A DNA stretch of 36,447 bases, taken from the NCBI GenBank assembly GCA_015056105.1, contig SVGX01000016.1:1-36447 (forward strand), given 5' to 3'. The notes under the pieces are model-generated. The model made no database searches. It worked only from the letters and a program-made list of their open reading frames with translations, and was not told the DNA's origin. Each line of letters starts with the position of its first letter. Position 1 is the stretch's first letter. The position numbers and the translations under genes are program-made. This DNA is from Clostridiales bacterium. Its GTDB lineage: Bacteria > Bacillota > Clostridia > Christensenellales > CAG-138. Shown one piece after another: positions 7,510 through 15,461 of this stretch.

Positions 7510-9051
7510 ATGAAGAGCGTTATCAAGGGCGCAGGATATATCCTCGTCCATACGCCGGATATGGTGATCCATAACGGCACCACCCAGACCACCGAGCGTA
7601 TCGTCAATCCCGAAGGCGAATACCTCAAGGAGCTGCCCGGCCATCTTCGCAGCTTTGAGCAAACCCTTTCCTATTATCCCAACCAGGTTTATATCGGCAA
7701 CATGACTCCCGAAGAGCTTGCCGCCGTTCCCCAGCCCTGGTATGACAAGGAATGCCCCAAGACCGAGCGCTACGGTCAGTTCGGCCAGATCATGCCGCAG
7801 GAAGAGTTCATTCTTCTCATGCAGGCCTGCGACGTGTTCGACCTTGTGAAGATCGACCGTGAATTTGTGGCTGCCCATAAAGCAGCTCTTGCTGCCAACG
7901 AAGTGATCGATGAAAGTATCGTCAATCGCGTTGCGGATGGCGTTGACGCCGCGGAGATCGCCCGCCTTGTGAGCGAAGAGCATTCCGAAGGGCTCTACCA
8001 CAACGGTCAGCTCGTGGGCTGCGTGAATCGCGCCCACGATATCGACGTGAACCTTTCTGCTCACGTTATGCATGAGAACCTTGTTTCCAAGGCTTCCAGT
8101 GTTCTTGCGCTTCTGAGCGCCATCCGGAATGCGGGCATCACCAAGGAAGAGGTCGAATACGTGATCGATTGCTCCGAAGAAGCATGCGGCGACATGAACC
8201 AGCGCGGCGGCGGCAACTTTGCCAAGGCTGCTGCGGAGATCGCCGGCCTCAGCGCCGCCACCGGTTCCGATACCCGCGGCTTCTGCGCAGGCCCCGCCCA
8301 TGCCCTTGTGGAAGCGGCTGCCCTTGTTGCGGCAGGCGCCTATAAGACCGTTGTCGTTACCGCCGGCGGCTGCACCGCAAAACTTGGCATGAACGGCAAG
8401 GATCATGTAAAGAAGGGTCTTCCCATCCTTGAGGATATGCTCGGCGGCTGCGCCATCGTCCTTACCCAGGATGACGGCGTGAACCCTGTCGTAAACCTTG
8501 GCATCCTCGGCCGCCATACCGTTGGCACCGGCTCTGCTCCGCAGGCCGTTATCGGCAGCCTTGTGACCGATGCCCTTGACCGTGCCGGTCTGAAGGTTAC
8601 CGATATCGATAAGTTCTCCCCCGAAATGCAGAATCCGGACATCACCAAGCCCGCGGGCGCCGGCGATGTACCGCTTGCAAACTACAAGATGATCGCAGCC
8701 CTTGCAGTGAAGCGCGGCGATATCGAAAAGAAGGACCTCGCCGCCTTTACCACCGAGCGCGGCCTTACCGGTTATGCTCCTACCCAGGGCCATATCCCCT
8801 CCGGCGTGCCGTATATCGGCTTTGCCCGTAATGAGATCATTGCCGGCAACATGAAGCGCGTGATGATCATCGGCAAGGGTTCCCTGTTCCTTGGCCGCAT
8901 GACCAACCTCTTTGACGGTGTTTCCTTCGTCATCGAAGCCAACGAGGGCGAAAAGCCCGCTGAAGCCGGCATCAGCGAAGCGGAAGTCAAGTCCATGATC
9001 GCCAAGGCCATGCGTGAATTTGCCGCCTCCATGATGGCCGAGGCCGAATAA
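7510..9051 (+). CDS. grdC: Glycine reductase protein C, beta subunit GrdC
   Basis: GrdC with GrdD forms protein C, which takes the carboxymethyl-selenoether from GrdA, forms an acetyl thioester, and releases acetyl phosphate by phosphorolysis. That yields ATP through acetate kinase. The 513-aa protein has a thiolase/FabH-like fold, with R-G-F-C-A-G-P-A-H-A as a likely active-cysteine region around residue 260 and a glycine-rich C-terminal segment. ATG 7510 follows GAAAGG at about 7491-7496. The frame is open upstream to 7393, but that stretch crosses the intercistronic hairpin and does not look coding. grdD starts 14 nt after the stop. Confidence 0.95.
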   Translation: MKSVIKGAGYILVHTPDMVIHNGTTQTTERIVNPEGEYLKELPGHLRSFEQTLSYYPNQVYIGNMTPEELAAVPQPWYDKECPKTERYGQFGQIMPQEEFILLMQACDVFDLVKIDREFVAAHKAALAANEVIDESIVNRVADGVDAAEIARLVSEEHSEGLYHNGQLVGCVNRAHDIDVNLSAHVMHENLVSKASSVLALLSAIRNAGITKEEVEYVIDCSEEACGDMNQRGGGNFAKAAAEIAGLSAATGSDTRGFCAGPAHALVEAAALVAAGAYKTVVVTAGGCTAKLGMNGKDHVKKGLPILEDMLGGCAIVLTQDDGVNPVVNLGILGRHTVGTGSAPQAVIGSLVTDALDRAGLKVTDIDKFSPEMQNPDITKPAGAGDVPLANYKMIAALAVKRGDIEKKDLAAFTTERGLTGYAPTQGHIPSGVPYIGFARNEIIAGNMKRVMIIGKGSLFLGRMTNLFDGVSFVIEANEGEKPAEAGISEAEVKSMIAKAMREFAASMMAEAE

Positions 9052-9065
9052 GGCAGGTGCGCAAT

Positions 9066-10217
9066 ATGGCAAGCTTGAAAAAGATCATTGCGCAATCCTT
9101 TTTGAAGATGGCAGACGGCCTTGAAAACGGCTCCTTTGCCGACAGGCCGAAGATCGCCCTGACGGGCATGGGCAGCGAGCACGGCGAGGAAAACGCCATG
9201 GCTGCTGCGAAGATGGCCGCAAAGCGCGGTGTGGATGTTTACTACATCGGCACCCTGACTGCGGAAGGCGTGACCACCATCCCCGTTGCCGACGAGGAGG
9301 AAGGCCACAGGAAGATGGAACAGATGATCGAGGCGAAGGAAGTGGATGGTGCCGTTACCATGCATTTCCCCTTCCCCATCGGCGTTTCCACCGTTGGCCG
9401 TGTTGTGACCCCCGCCAGGGGCCGCGAAATGTTTGTGGCAAATACCACCGGCACCTCCAGCGGCGACCGCATCGAGGGTATGATCCTCAACGCGGTGGAT
9501 GGCATTATCACCGCCAAGGCCTGCGGCATTGAGAACCCCACCGTGGGCATCCTCAATGTGGATGGTGCAAGGCAGACGGAAATGGCCCTCAACCAGCTGA
9601 AGGAAGGCGGTTATGCCTTTGAGTGGGCCACCTCCGCTCGTGCAGACGGCGGCGCGATCCTGCGCGGCAACGATGTGCTGCAGGGCACTCCCGATGTGCT
9701 TGTGACCGATTCCCTGACCGGCAACGTGCTCATCAAGATGCTTTCCGCTTTCTCCACCGGCGGCAGCTTTGAAGCCACCGGCTACGGCTACGGCCCCGGC
9801 ATCGGCAAGGATTACGATAAACTCATTCTCATCATCAGCCGTGCCAGCGGCGCTCCCCTTATCGCCAACGCCCTTGTTTACGCGGCGGAGCTCGTCAGCG
9901 GCAAGGTGTTCGATAAGGCGAAGGCGGAGTTTGAAGCTGCCGAAAAGGCAGGCCTCAGCAATATTCTTGCTGCCCGCAAGGCTGCCCAGAAGCCTGCACA
10001 GGAAGCGGAAGAGGTCAAGGTGCCCCCGGCGGAGCCCTGCACTTCCTCCATCGCCGGCATCGAAGTTATGGATCTTGAGGATGCCGCAAAGGCCCTCTGG
10101 AAAGCTGGCATTTATGCCGAGACCGGCATGGGCTGCACCGGGCCCCTTGTGATGATGAGCGATGCAAACCTTGCGAAGTCCCGTGAGATTCTCAGGACAG
10201 CGGGTTACATCAGCTAA
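9066..10217 (+). CDS. grdD: Glycine reductase protein C, alpha subunit GrdD
   Basis: GrdD is the PlsX/phosphotransacetylase-like subunit of protein C that yields acetyl phosphate. The product is 383 aa. The C-terminal motif T-G-M-G-C-T-G-P-L-V-M-M places a cysteine at residue 357, matching the conserved C-terminal cysteine that carries the acetyl thioester in characterised GrdD. ATG 9066 has AGGCAGG at 9051-9057; GTG 9057 would be inside that site, so ATG is preferred. A Lys/Ala/Glu-rich linker (about residues 290-325) separates the core from the cysteine segment. Confidence 0.95.
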   Translation: MASLKKIIAQSFLKMADGLENGSFADRPKIALTGMGSEHGEENAMAAAKMAAKRGVDVYYIGTLTAEGVTTIPVADEEEGHRKMEQMIEAKEVDGAVTMHFPFPIGVSTVGRVVTPARGREMFVANTTGTSSGDRIEGMILNAVDGIITAKACGIENPTVGILNVDGARQTEMALNQLKEGGYAFEWATSARADGGAILRGNDVLQGTPDVLVTDSLTGNVLIKMLSAFSTGGSFEATGYGYGPGIGKDYDKLILIISRASGAPLIANALVYAAELVSGKVFDKAKAEFEAAEKAGLSNILAARKAAQKPAQEAEEVKVPPAEPCTSSIAGIEVMDLEDAAKALWKAGIYAETGMGCTGPLVMMSDANLAKSREILRTAGYIS

Positions 10218-10230
10218 AAAGGAGCGCAGC

Positions 10231-10524
10231 ATGAAAGTTATCGATAAGATCAAAAAGTGCGAGTGCGACCTTTCCACCGAAGAACTCATTGAGCTTGTGG
10301 CAAAGGGTAACCGCCAGGTAGACCTTGTGTATGACGCAAAGCAGACCGATGAGGACGGCTACCTTTCCTGGACCGCGGAAAACTGGACCAGCGTGGACGG
10401 CAAGCGCTTCATCCGCAGCTATTCCCTGGATGGCCGCGTGCTGAGCGAATACAGCACCTATAACAAATATGATATGAAGGGCTATTTCCTTCCCGAATCT
10501 GCGAAGGAAGTATACCTGAACTGA
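10231..10524 (+). CDS. Small protein of unknown function at the end of the grd operon
   Basis: A 97-aa soluble, charged protein that I do not recognise. ATG 10231 follows AAAAAGGAG after a 13-nt gap from grdD, so it is almost certainly translated as the last cistron of the operon. The N-terminal third is Lys/Glu-rich with C-E-C at residues 9-11. The C-terminal part is rich in Tyr, Ser and Asp (repeated D-G-x and Y-S/Y-N patterns) and looks like a small beta-strand fold. There are no transmembrane segments and no known cofactor motif. Its place suggests a role in glycine reductase assembly, folding or regulation, but nothing in the sequence proves that. Confidence 0.8.
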   Translation: MKVIDKIKKCECDLSTEELIELVAKGNRQVDLVYDAKQTDEDGYLSWTAENWTSVDGKRFIRSYSLDGRVLSEYSTYNKYDMKGYFLPESAKEVYLN

Positions 10525-10541
10525 AAAAAGATCCCATTTTT

Positions 10542-10574
10542 CGGCGGAGCTGCTGCGGCAGCCCCGCCGTTTTT
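10542..10574 (+). terminator. Terminator of the glycine reductase operon
   Basis: CGGCGG-x-GCTGC (10542-10553) pairs GGCAGC-cc-CGCCG (ending 10569), followed by a T-run (10570-10574) and further T-rich sequence. It follows the small terminal gene by 18 nt. Confidence 0.85.
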
Positions 10575-10647
10575 CTGCTTTTTTTGACAGCTGCAGAAAA
10601 GAAACGATAAAATTTCCACAAAAACGCCAAATGTCACCTTGGAACGC

Positions 10648-10678
10648 TTGACGAAGATCCCTACTTCGGTGATACAAT
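10648..10678 (+). promoter_or_regulatory. Possible promoter of the ABC exporter pair
   Basis: TTGACG (10648-10653) and TACAAT (10673-10678) are separated by 19 nt, slightly long, about 44 nt before the ATG at 10722. It is the best candidate in the 197-nt gap after the grd terminator. Confidence 0.4.
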
Positions 10679-10721
10679 TATATTGTTTTGGGATCATTTT
10701 CGAACAACAAAGGAGAATTGC

Positions 10722-12518
10722 ATGGCGAAGCAGAAAAAGCGCAAGGATGGCATTATGGATATCCTTCGAAGCCCCTATGCGCGTCAGTTTATCAAAAAAT
10801 ATAAATGGAGCTACCTGCTCGGCATGGCGATCCTGATCGTCATCGACCTTGCGCAGACGGAAGTGCCGATCATCGTGGGTGAGATCATCGACAAGATCGA
10901 GCAGCATACCGTTGTGGAACGGGATTTCACCGTGGCGGTCATCACCATGGCGGTAATCGCCCTTGTGGTGCTGGGGGGGCGTATCGGCTGGCGCTTCTGC
11001 ATTTTCGGCGCTTCAAGAAAGATAGAGCGGGATATGCGCAACGATCTTTTTACCCACATCAACACGCTGCCCGCTTCCTATTTCCATGAACACAAGGCCG
11101 GCGAGATCATGGCTTACATGACAAATGACATTGAAGCCGTACGAATGACCTTCGCCGTTACCATCATGATGGGCATGGATGCTATCACCATCGGTATTGC
11201 CACACTTGTGAAGATGATCTTTGAGATCGATCTGCGTCTTAGTATTGTGGCACTGCTGCCCATGAGCCTTATGGCATTTGTCAGCCTTTTCGTGGGCCGG
11301 GAGATGCACCGCCGCTTTACCCGCAGGCAGGAAGCATTCTCGAGGGTGTCCGATTTCGTGCAGGAAAAGCTCAACGGCGTGAAGGTCATCAAGGCCTTTG
11401 TGCAGGAGGAAAAGGAATGTGCGGCCTTTGAAGCGGTCAACTTCGAATCCCGCAGGGCCAATATCCGGGAAGCGCGGGTGCAGGCATTCATGTTCCCCTT
11501 CATGCATATGATCGCGGGTGTTTCTCTGGCGCTTTCCATTGCCTACGGCGGCTATATCGCCATCCTCGGCCGCATCAGCGTGGGCGATTTTTCCGCCTTT
11601 GTGCAGTATCTCAATATGCTCGTGTGGCCCATTGCCTCCATCGGCAGGATCATCAATGTGGTCACCCGCGGCAGCGCATCCCTGAAGCGCCTTGAGACGG
11701 TGCTCCACACGGAATCCGACATTCCGGACTTTATCCCTGCGGTGAAGGAAGAGCCCCTCAGCGGCGATATCCGCGTGAAAGGGCTTACCTTCCGTTATCC
11801 CGGCACGGATAAGGATGTATTGAAGGATATCAGCTTTACCGTGGAGCGGGGCAAGACTCTCGGCATCGTGGGCCGTACCGGCGCGGGCAAGACCACCCTT
11901 GTGAATCTGCTCCTGCGCGTGGAAGACCCGCAGGAAAACATGATCTTCATCGGCGGCAGGGAGATCCATTCCGTGTCCCTTGCAACGCTTCGAAGCGCCA
12001 GCGGCTATGTGATGCAGGACAACTTCCTTTTCTCCGATACCATCAGCGCAAACATTGCCTTCGGCGACCACAGCAAGACGCAGGAAGAGATCGAAGCGGC
12101 TGCCAAAGCCGCCTGCGTGCACGACAATATCGTGGATTTCACCGATGGCTACAACACCATGGTGGGCGAAAGGGGTGTTTCCCTTTCCGGCGGACAGAAG
12201 CAGCGCATCTCCATCGCCCGGGCGCTGATCCTTGATCCGGAGATCCTCATCCTTGACGATGCGGTATCCGCCGTGGATACGGATACGGAAGAAAAGATAC
12301 TCCATAACCTTGCGGAGATCCGCAGGGGCAAAACCAACATCATCATCGCCCACCGTATTTCCACCCTGCAGCATGCGGATGAGATCATCGTCATTGACGG
12401 CAACACCATCAGCGAGCGGGGCACTCACGATGAGCTTGTGGCAATAAACGGCATGTATGCGGACCTTTACCGCAGGCAGCTGCTGGAAAAGATGAAGAAG
12501 GAGGAGTATAAGCTGTGA
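10722..12518 (+). CDS. ABC exporter half-transporter, subunit A (degenerate Walker B)
   Basis: A 598-aa half-transporter with an N-terminal six-helix type IV (ABCB-like) membrane domain (about residues 25-320) and a C-terminal ATPase. The Walker A motif G-R-T-G-A-G-K-T begins at residue 384, the signature L-S-G-G-Q is at about 488, Walker B is I-L-I-L-D-D near 508-513, and the switch histidine is in I-A-H-R. The residue after the Walker B Asp is Asp, not the catalytic Glu, which marks a degenerate catalytic site. ATG 10722 has AAAGGAG at 10709-10715. The stop overlaps the GTG start of the next half-transporter by 4 nt. BmrCD/LmrCD-like heterodimeric exporters have this layout. The substrate cannot be told from sequence. 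Confidence 0.93.
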   Translation: MAKQKKRKDGIMDILRSPYARQFIKKYKWSYLLGMAILIVIDLAQTEVPIIVGEIIDKIEQHTVVERDFTVAVITMAVIALVVLGGRIGWRFCIFGASRKIERDMRNDLFTHINTLPASYFHEHKAGEIMAYMTNDIEAVRMTFAVTIMMGMDAITIGIATLVKMIFEIDLRLSIVALLPMSLMAFVSLFVGREMHRRFTRRQEAFSRVSDFVQEKLNGVKVIKAFVQEEKECAAFEAVNFESRRANIREARVQAFMFPFMHMIAGVSLALSIAYGGYIAILGRISVGDFSAFVQYLNMLVWPIASIGRIINVVTRGSASLKRLETVLHTESDIPDFIPAVKEEPLSGDIRVKGLTFRYPGTDKDVLKDISFTVERGKTLGIVGRTGAGKTTLVNLLLRVEDPQENMIFIGGREIHSVSLATLRSASGYVMQDNFLFSDTISANIAFGDHSKTQEEIEAAAKAACVHDNIVDFTDGYNTMVGERGVSLSGGQKQRISIARALILDPEILILDDAVSAVDTDTEEKILHNLAEIRRGKTNIIIAHRISTLQHADEIIVIDGNTISERGTHDELVAINGMYADLYRRQLLEKMKKEEYKL

Positions 12519-14338
12519 GCCTTAACAAAGAAAAACAGGCGAAAAAGCCCTCCCCCAACAGGCGGTTGCTCGGGTATGCAAAGCCCTATATCGGCTATTT
12601 TGCGCTGGCGCTTCTGATCATCATGGTGCTGGTGGTGCTGGAGCTTTACCAGCCCCAGATCCTCGGCAAAGCGGTGGATGGATTCGTTTCGAAGTATGAA
12701 GCCGTCAGCAGCGAAGGCTTCAGCATCAGCGAGCTCAAGGCGATGCGGGCGGATGATCTTTCCGGCGTTGTAAAGCTCGGCCTTTTCTACCTTGTCACCG
12801 TGCTGGCGGTGATGGGTCTTACCTATGCCCAGGCCACCATCCTTGCCACCGTCAGCCAGAAGATCATCTACAACCTTCGCAACGATATCTTCGGGCATAT
12901 GATGAAGCTGCATGTGGGCTTCTTTCACGATAACCCCATCGGCCGCCTTGTGACCCGTGTCACCAACGATTGCGAGACCGTGAACGAAATGTTCACCAGC
13001 GTCATCGTCAATATCCTCAAAAGCTGCTTCGTGCTCATCGGCGTTATCGGCGTGATGCTGGCAACGAATGTCCGCCTTTCCCTTTACATTTTCATCGTGA
13101 TCCCCTTCATCACCGTGGCGACTTTCGTGTTCCGTACCGCCACAAGGAAGATCTACCGCGCCATCCGTGCCAAAATATCGGAACTCAACGGCTTCGTGGC
13201 GGAACATGTGAGCGGCATGAAGGTGGTGCAGGTCTTTACGGCGGAAGAGGATGTGAAGGCGGATTTCGAGGGCAGAACGGAAGAACTGCGCGGGATCAAC
13301 ATGAAACAGCTTCTGACCTTCGCCCTTTACAGCCCCGTTTCCTATGTGATGAATATCACGGCACTGGCGATCCTGATCTTTGTGGGCGGTCATATGGCCT
13401 ACGATGGCCTTGTTACCATCGGCACCCTTGTTATCTTCCAGCGGTATATCAACAAGTTCTTCCAGCCCATTCAGGAGCTGGCGGAGCAGTTTAATACCAT
13501 CCAGTCTGCAAACGCCTGTTCGGAGCGCATTTTCTGGCTGCTTGACACGAAGCCGGAGATCAACAACGATCCCGAATGTGTGCATGTGGATGCCTTCAAG
13601 GGCAAAATCGAATTTGAAAACGTCTGGTTTGCCTACCGGGGCGAGGAATGGGTGCTGCAGGATGTTTCCTTCACCGTGCAGCCCGGCGAGCGTGTGGCTT
13701 TCGTCGGCGCAACGGGTGCAGGCAAAACCACCATACAGAACCTCATCTGCCGCTATTATGACATTCAGCGGGGCCGCATCCTCATTGACGGCATCGACAT
13801 CAAAAAGATCGCCGTGGAGGATCTTCGCCGCAACATCGGCCAGATGCTGCAGGATGTATTCCTTTTTACCGGCGATGTGAAGACCAATATCCGTCTGAAC
13901 GAAACGAAGATCACCGATCAGGAGATCGTTTCCGCGGCGAAAACCGTCAACGCGGCGCCCTTTATTTCCCAGCTGCCCGGGCAGTATGAACACGAGGTCA
14001 TCGAGCGCGGCGCCGCATTCTCCGCGGGGCAAAGGCAGCTTCTTTCTTTTGCCCGTACCCTTGCCTTCAAGCCTTCCGTGCTGATCCTTGATGAGGCTAC
14101 CGCCAACATCGATACGGAAACGGAAGCTCTCATTCAGGATGCACTCGGCAAGCTGATGGAAGGCCGCACCACCATCATCGTGGCACACAGGCTTTCCACC
14201 ATCCAGACGGCGGATAAGATCATCGTGCTCCACAAGGGCCGCATCATGGAAGAGGGCAGTCATCAGGAACTGCTCAGCAAAGGCGGCATTTACTACAAGC
14301 TTTACAAGCTGCAGTATGAGCACGAGATGGGCGAATAA
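12515..14338 (+). CDS. ABC exporter half-transporter, subunit B (degenerate signature motif)
   Basis: A 607-aa partner of the upstream half-transporter, translationally coupled through a GTG start overlapping its TGA. It has six membrane helices (about residues 25-330) and an ATPase domain with Walker A G-A-T-G-A-G-K-T at about 398, Walker B V-L-I-L-D-E with the catalytic Glu (about 522-527) and I-V-A-H-R. The signature reads F-S-A-G-Q (about 500) instead of LSGGQ. Subunit A has the good signature and poor Walker B, and subunit B the reverse. The heterodimer would therefore have one competent and one degenerate ATP site, as in BmrCD and TM287/288. A family drug or lipid exporter is likely. 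Confidence 0.93.
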   Translation: MSLNKEKQAKKPSPNRRLLGYAKPYIGYFALALLIIMVLVVLELYQPQILGKAVDGFVSKYEAVSSEGFSISELKAMRADDLSGVVKLGLFYLVTVLAVMGLTYAQATILATVSQKIIYNLRNDIFGHMMKLHVGFFHDNPIGRLVTRVTNDCETVNEMFTSVIVNILKSCFVLIGVIGVMLATNVRLSLYIFIVIPFITVATFVFRTATRKIYRAIRAKISELNGFVAEHVSGMKVVQVFTAEEDVKADFEGRTEELRGINMKQLLTFALYSPVSYVMNITALAILIFVGGHMAYDGLVTIGTLVIFQRYINKFFQPIQELAEQFNTIQSANACSERIFWLLDTKPEINNDPECVHVDAFKGKIEFENVWFAYRGEEWVLQDVSFTVQPGERVAFVGATGAGKTTIQNLICRYYDIQRGRILIDGIDIKKIAVEDLRRNIGQMLQDVFLFTGDVKTNIRLNETKITDQEIVSAAKTVNAAPFISQLPGQYEHEVIERGAAFSAGQRQLLSFARTLAFKPSVLILDEATANIDTETEALIQDALGKLMEGRTTIIVAHRLSTIQTADKIIVLHKGRIMEEGSHQELLSKGGIYYKLYKLQYEHEMGE

Positions 14339-14359
14339 AACCGCATAACGGAATACGGA

Positions 14360-14389
14360 AAACGCCGGATCCTTTGGGATTCGGCGTTT
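14360..14389. terminator. Bidirectional terminator between the exporter and the HD hydrolase gene
   Basis: AAACGCCG-x-ATCC and GGAT-x-CGGCGTTT form an imperfect stem (about 14361-14388) with A-run and T-run flanks on opposite sides. It lies between the stop at 14338 (plus) and the convergent gene end at 14411 (minus). Confidence 0.7.
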
Positions 14390-14410
14390 GTTATGCTGAT
14401 AAGATCGGTT

Positions 14411-14848
14411 TTACGAAAGCAGGATGCGCAGGGCGTAGGCGTATTTCTGCGCCCACTGTTGAAGCTGCTCTTCCGGCAGACCGGCGCCGACGCATCGTGT
14501 TTGATCGGAATTGTGGCGGATATCCGCCAGCTTCACCTTCTTTGCAACGGGATCTTCTTTGATCTTCCGCAGGTAATCGGCGTAATCCGTATCATCATCG
14601 TGGGTCAGCAGCCTGACAGCCTCCGTCACGGCTTTCGGAAATTCCTGTTCCAGCATTGCAAGAGTGATGTCCGTATCTTCCACCACATCGTGAAGCAGCG
14701 CTGCGCAGCAGCTGATCTCATCATCCATTTGCTCCGCAAGGTGATAGGGATGGAAAATATAGGGCACATTGCATTGATCCACCTGCCCTGCGTGGGCAGA
14801 GTAGGCGGTTTTCATCGCTTTAATCGTCAATTCTGTATAGATCATCAT
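14411..14848 (-). CDS. Small HD-domain phosphohydrolase, RelA/SpoT hydrolase-like (MESH1/SAH type)
   Basis: A 145-aa protein consisting only of an HD domain like the ppGpp hydrolase part of SpoT. Visible motifs are H-A-G-Q (residues 19-22), P-Y-I-F-H-P (about 29-34) and H-D-V-V-E-D-T (about 53-59), which hold the metal-binding His/Asp and the ED catalytic pair of RSH hydrolases. There is no synthetase, TGS or ACT domain, so it would be a stand-alone small alarmone hydrolase or a related nucleotidase. It starts 12 nt downstream of the GNAT gene on the same strand. Alarmone specificity is inferred. Confidence 0.85.
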   Translation of the reverse strand: MMIYTELTIKAMKTAYSAHAGQVDQCNVPYIFHPYHLAEQMDDEISCCAALLHDVVEDTDITLAMLEQEFPKAVTEAVRLLTHDDDTDYADYLRKIKEDPVAKKVKLADIRHNSDQTRCVGAGLPEEQLQQWAQKYAYALRILLS

Positions 14849-14860
14849 GTTCCCCTTTCA

Positions 14861-15388
14861 TTACAGATCGATCCAAAATCGTTTCAAATTGATCTTTTCA
14901 TCCGGTTCATAAACGGTGGATTCGTATTTGCCGCCGTTTGCAAGGATGGTCTTTTCGCTGGCGATGTTATTCTCATCGCAGGTAATGAGTACTTTTTTAA
15001 GCCCCATATCTCGGCAGAAGGGCAGCGCCGCTTTGAGCATTGCTTTCGCATAACCTCTGCGTCTTTCACCTGGCCTTACGGAATAGCCGATATGGCCGCC
15101 GAAATGAAGCAGATGATCGTTGAGATAATGCCGTACCTGAATAAAGCCAAGTATCTTCCTGTCTGCTGCACGCACGTAGATAAACTGTGTGGCGGGAACA
15201 TAATGAGCAGGTGTTGTTTCACGGTGCTCGAGTTTTGCACAGATTTTGATATATTCTTCCGGGTCTTCCGTTTTGCGAAGGGGACCTGTCCCATCCATGG
15301 AGCTGCCTGCAGCAAGAAATTCCTGCCTGTATTGGGCGATCTCCACCGCATATTCATTTGTGGGTCTTGTTAAAATGAACTCTTCCAT
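14861..15388 (-). CDS. GNAT family N-acetyltransferase
   Basis: A 175-aa acetyltransferase of the GNAT fold. The acetyl-CoA binding loop is V-R-P-G-E-R-R-R-G-Y-A (about residues 97-107, matching R/QxxGxG/A), preceded by the strand G-H-I-G-Y-S and followed by C-D-E-N-N-I-A-S (about 133-140), a common GNAT motif. I chose the ATG at 15388 because GAGGAACGCT lies directly upstream. The same frame is open to 15538 without a good ribosome binding site. The acceptor substrate is unknown. The gene sits between galE (73 nt upstream) and the HD hydrolase. Confidence 0.9.
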   Translation of the reverse strand: MEEFILTRPTNEYAVEIAQYRQEFLAAGSSMDGTGPLRKTEDPEEYIKICAKLEHRETTPAHYVPATQFIYVRAADRKILGFIQVRHYLNDHLLHFGGHIGYSVRPGERRRGYAKAMLKAALPFCRDMGLKKVLITCDENNIASEKTILANGGKYESTVYEPDEKINLKRFWIDL

Positions 15389-15461
15389 AGCGTTCCTCAA
15401 AAAATGTCTTATTCCGCCCAAAACCTGAAAACAGTGCGGCGGTAAGTTTCGCCCATTCTGA

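Noticed and set aside
7327-9072. A 581-codon minus-strand frame opposite grdC.
   Set aside because: Same composition effect; antisense to a gene with clear family motifs.
10974-10980. A run of seven G inside ABC subunit A as a possible phase-variable tract or frameshift.
   Set aside because: The frame is intact through the run and the tract is short for slippage in G+C-rich DNA.
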